Assembly: GCF_005405285.1 (NCBI RefSeq)
Contig: NZ_BJDT01000006.1
Span: 47,612-111,611, forward strand
Direction of reading: 5' to 3'
Source: Weissella sagaensis
Lineage (GTDB): Bacteria; Bacillota; Bacilli; Lactobacillales; Lactobacillaceae
DNA length: 64,000 bases
Under the pieces are notes generated by a model. The model saw only the letters and a program-made list of their open reading frames with translations, was not told where the DNA came from and searched no databases. The position numbers and the translations under genes are program-made. Shown piece after piece: positions 62,313 through 64,000 of the stretch; position 1 is the first letter of the stretch; each line of letters begins with the position of its first letter.

Positions 62313-62641
62313 TTTGCAAAAAATGAGATTAAATTATTAATTAATACAAATACACTAAAACAAGCCAGTATAGTTTATTTGGTGAGTTTTCATTTATAAG
62401 GTCTTTACACATTTATGAATAACAAATTAACATAAAAATACTCCTATACTTTCATTTTACGGACTGAATAAAAATAGTCCATTTTTTAGTATTAGAGCAA
62501 AAAAATCGATGCTTTTTAAGCTATACATGATGTTAGGAATACTTAGTTCATTTTTCAAATTTCATGTAAGTGTCATTGTTCTTCTTACTTTTTAGACAAA
62601 TTTGATGCATAATTAAATTAATTAAAAGTTTGGAGAAAAAA
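62313..62641. other. AT-rich leader region of the reverse transcriptase gene
   Basis: 329 bases without a gene. Only a short terminator-like hairpin at 62461-62486 was found. No strong msr/msd-type or long inverted-repeat structure was seen, so a retron non-coding RNA is not supported. Confidence 0.5.
62461..62486 (+). terminator. weak terminator
   Basis: GGACT / AGTCC with a ten-base loop, then A and six T residues. Confidence 0.6.
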
Positions 62642-63820
62642 ATGTTTGATAGTAGCTTTTATGAAACGAATCTATATAATTCTTTGTTTTCTATAGAATT
62701 CTTAACCAGATTTGGATATTATGATTCAATAACGAAGACCGATAGTGTGAATACTTATGCTCAATCTGATAGCTTTTTGATTGACATTTTCAATATGGAT
62801 TCTTTAGCTGATTACATGCAGAATCATCAAGGTGATTTAGAAAATCTATTTTTTAGTGATGTAACAACTGGTAATGAAATTACTGAACCAATTTCGTTCT
62901 CAATTCCAAAAAATTTGATTTCTAGGAGAGAGTACAAAATGCCAAATATATACAGCTATTTACAGTTGGCATATTATGTGACACTCAACAAAAATGAATT
63001 TGTTGACGCTTTCAACGAAAATAAGCATAGTACTTCTAAATATTTCAATCAATTGAAGTATAATTATACGGTTACTCAAAAAATTAGAGAAGGTCAACTT
63101 GCGGATGACAATAATATTCTCAATATGGATTTAGGTAATTTTTATCACTCACTTTATACACATACTATTTCTTGGATGCTGATGGGACGAAATGAGTCAA
63201 AAAAACACAGAAGAGGAGGGTTTAGTAATACATTAGATCATTTGATTCAGCAGGAACAATTTGGTGAAACCTATGGTGTTCCGGTAGGAAATCTAATATC
63301 AAGAATAATTACGGAATTATACATGTGTAATTTTGATAAACAAATAGATTCTGCTTTTGAAGGTGGCGTCAGATTTACACGATATGTAGACGATTTTCAT
63401 TACACATTTACAAACGAATCACAAAAAGATGCATTCGTACAAAGATTTAGGTTCTTATGTAGAGAATATAGACTAAATGTTAATGAATACAAGACTAAAG
63501 TTGATACTTTTCCTTACCTCACGTCGCTAGACAAAGACTCAATATTTCATTACTTTGATAACAAATTTCAGGGTGAACAAATTTCTGAAAAACTACTGAA
63601 ACAATCAATTATTGCATTTATAGATCTTTGTTTAAAAGAAGAAAGTCAAGGCAATAAAGGTTCTATTAAGTCATGTTTTTCAGTGTTAAATAATTTTCTA
63701 GAAAAAATCATTAAACAAAAAAGGTTAAGTAAAAAGTCAATTAATGCATTGTTCACAAATGACGAAAATTTGACGAACTTTAACTGCTCCTATGTCAATA
63801 AATGGCACATATTTTTCTAA
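62642..63820 (+). pseudogene. Abi/DRT-like defence reverse transcriptase, 3' end truncated by an IS element
   Basis: 392 codons from ATG 62642 (GGAG seven bases upstream; an in-frame TTG at 62630 overlaps that site). RT motifs: NMDLGNFYHSLYTH with catalytic Asp163 (A), YGVPVGNLIS (B, residues 211-220), RYVDDFHY with Asp250-Asp251 (C). The N-terminal SRREYKMPNIYSY segment and the THTISWMLMG run after motif A resemble AbiA/AbiK/UG-type defence RTs rather than group II intron or retron RTs. The family normally continues into a helical-repeat domain and reaches 500-650 residues; here the helical part stops after about 90 residues, and the last dozen codons (NCSYVNKWHIFF) read into an IS end. Probably non-functional. 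Confidence 0.82.
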
Positions 63821-64000
63821 ACACTCGTTCTAATTCTGTCGGAATTAAACCAACTGATGTAATTTGAGGTCCGGATTACCAAGTCCTCAAAATTGGAAAA
63901 AGTTGTTTGAAAGGCAAACTCTCTCTTCAACAATGAGTGAAAAGCTTCAATTGGCCCATTATCATAAGGATAACCTTGTTTTGAGTATGAGTGGCTAATC
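63779..64000 (-). mobile_element. IS3-family (IS150-group-like) insertion sequence, right end, cut by the window edge
   Basis: The element enters at about 63779-63785. The terminal stretch TAACTGCTCCTATG...AAATGGCACA resembles the IS150-group end (TGTACTGACCCC...TTGGACA). The exact end and target duplication cannot be set because the other end lies outside. It interrupts the reverse transcriptase gene. Confidence 0.75.
63817..64000 (-). CDS. IS3-family transposase OrfB, C-terminal part
   Basis: Minus-strand frame open to the window edge, 61 codons to TAG at 63817-63819. It reads SHSYSKQGYPYDNGPIEAFH, then LLKREFAFQTTFSNFEDLVI and NYISWFNSDRIRTSV. The Glu of PIEAFHSLLK is the last residue of the DDE triad of the rve integrase core, and the YISWFNSDRI tail is characteristic of IS3-family OrfB. 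The N-terminal part and OrfA lie beyond the window. The stop codon overlaps the end of the reverse transcriptase frame. Confidence 0.92.
   Translation of the reverse strand, partial: ISHSYSKQGYPYDNGPIEAFHSLLKREFAFQTTFSNFEDLVIRTSNYISWFNSDRIRTSV

Noticed and set aside
62313..63820. Retron or group II intron interpretation of the reverse transcriptase
   Set aside because: No msr/msd-like inverted repeats upstream, no retron NAxxH/VTG motifs, no maturase or HNH domain and no domain V sequence; motif context favours Abi/DRT-type RTs.
53501..64000. Claim of a complete ICE or plasmid
   Set aside because: Relaxase, SSB and accessory genes are present, but no integrase, replication initiator, partition, coupling protein or VirB4 gene is visible; only a partial element can be supported.

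Overview
The window looks like the chromosome of a heterofermentative lactic acid bacterium of the Leuconostocaceae type (Leuconostoc or Weissella-like; genus not resolvable from this stretch). The grounds are AT-rich DNA, strong AGGAGG-type ribosome sites, a complete pyruvate dehydrogenase operon beside a lipoate ligase, PTS uptake of sucrose and trehalose, a phosphorylase route for trehalose 6-phosphate, a FemX-type peptidoglycan branching enzyme and many CcpA (cre) boxes. I saw no tRNA, rRNA or CRISPR array.

Layout. 1-6.4 kb is core housekeeping: 3' part of an inositol monophosphatase, typA, an ftsW/rodA gene, ylbG, rsmD, coaD and a PDZ-S16 protease. 6.5-13.3 kb is a cre-preceded operon for lipoate ligase and PDH E1alpha-E1beta-E2-E3, followed by an alpha/beta hydrolase. 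13.4-15.1 kb is a secreted OppA-like protein without a lipobox. 15.5-22.4 kb is an exopolysaccharide and cyclic-di-GMP cluster: a GT2-GtrA gene broken by one stop codon, a BcsA-like synthase with a C-terminal PilZ domain, a polytopic membrane protein, an EAL protein and a GGDEF protein. 22.4-25.1 kb holds an NAD-binding protein, a methionine aminopeptidase and a zinc alcohol dehydrogenase. 25.2-29.8 kb is a divergent sucrose locus (scrA / scrB-scrR) with two identical operators. 30.1-35.9 kb is a trehalose operon (treR, EIIA, EIIBC, GH65 phosphorylase, pgmB). 36-48.4 kb mixes a SemiSWEET transporter, VOC and LOG proteins, lactate oxidase with an FNT channel, FemX, a GDSL hydrolase, a NUDIX protein, an LD-carboxypeptidase and two decayed genes (GNAT, DUF5105-like).

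From about 48.4 kb the DNA is accessory: flavodoxin, an EVE-HNH nuclease, a P-loop kinase, a DUF2975 + HTH pair and an ABC exporter. From 54.4 to 62.3 kb lies part of a mobilisable or conjugative element: an HTH regulator, about 550-600 nt of densely self-complementary non-coding DNA, tandem small paralogues, an SSB, a membrane-anchored coiled-coil protein, a phased GGGGTGTC repeat array, a ribbon-helix-helix protein, a membrane-anchored nuclease, two accessory proteins and a MobP2/MobL-like relaxase. No integrase, replication initiator or type IV secretion gene is visible. The window ends with an Abi/DRT-like reverse transcriptase whose 3' end is cut by an IS3-family element running off the edge.

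How the parts work together: sucrose and trehalose enter by PTS and feed glycolysis; PDH uses lipoate attached by the adjacent ligase; lactate oxidase returns lactate to pyruvate; GGDEF and EAL proteins would set c-di-GMP for the PilZ domain of the polysaccharide synthase. The most interesting unexplained item is the structured non-coding region at 54.9-55.5 kb. It resembles, in size, compactness and setting, the large ornate RNAs known from mobile elements of Lactobacillales.
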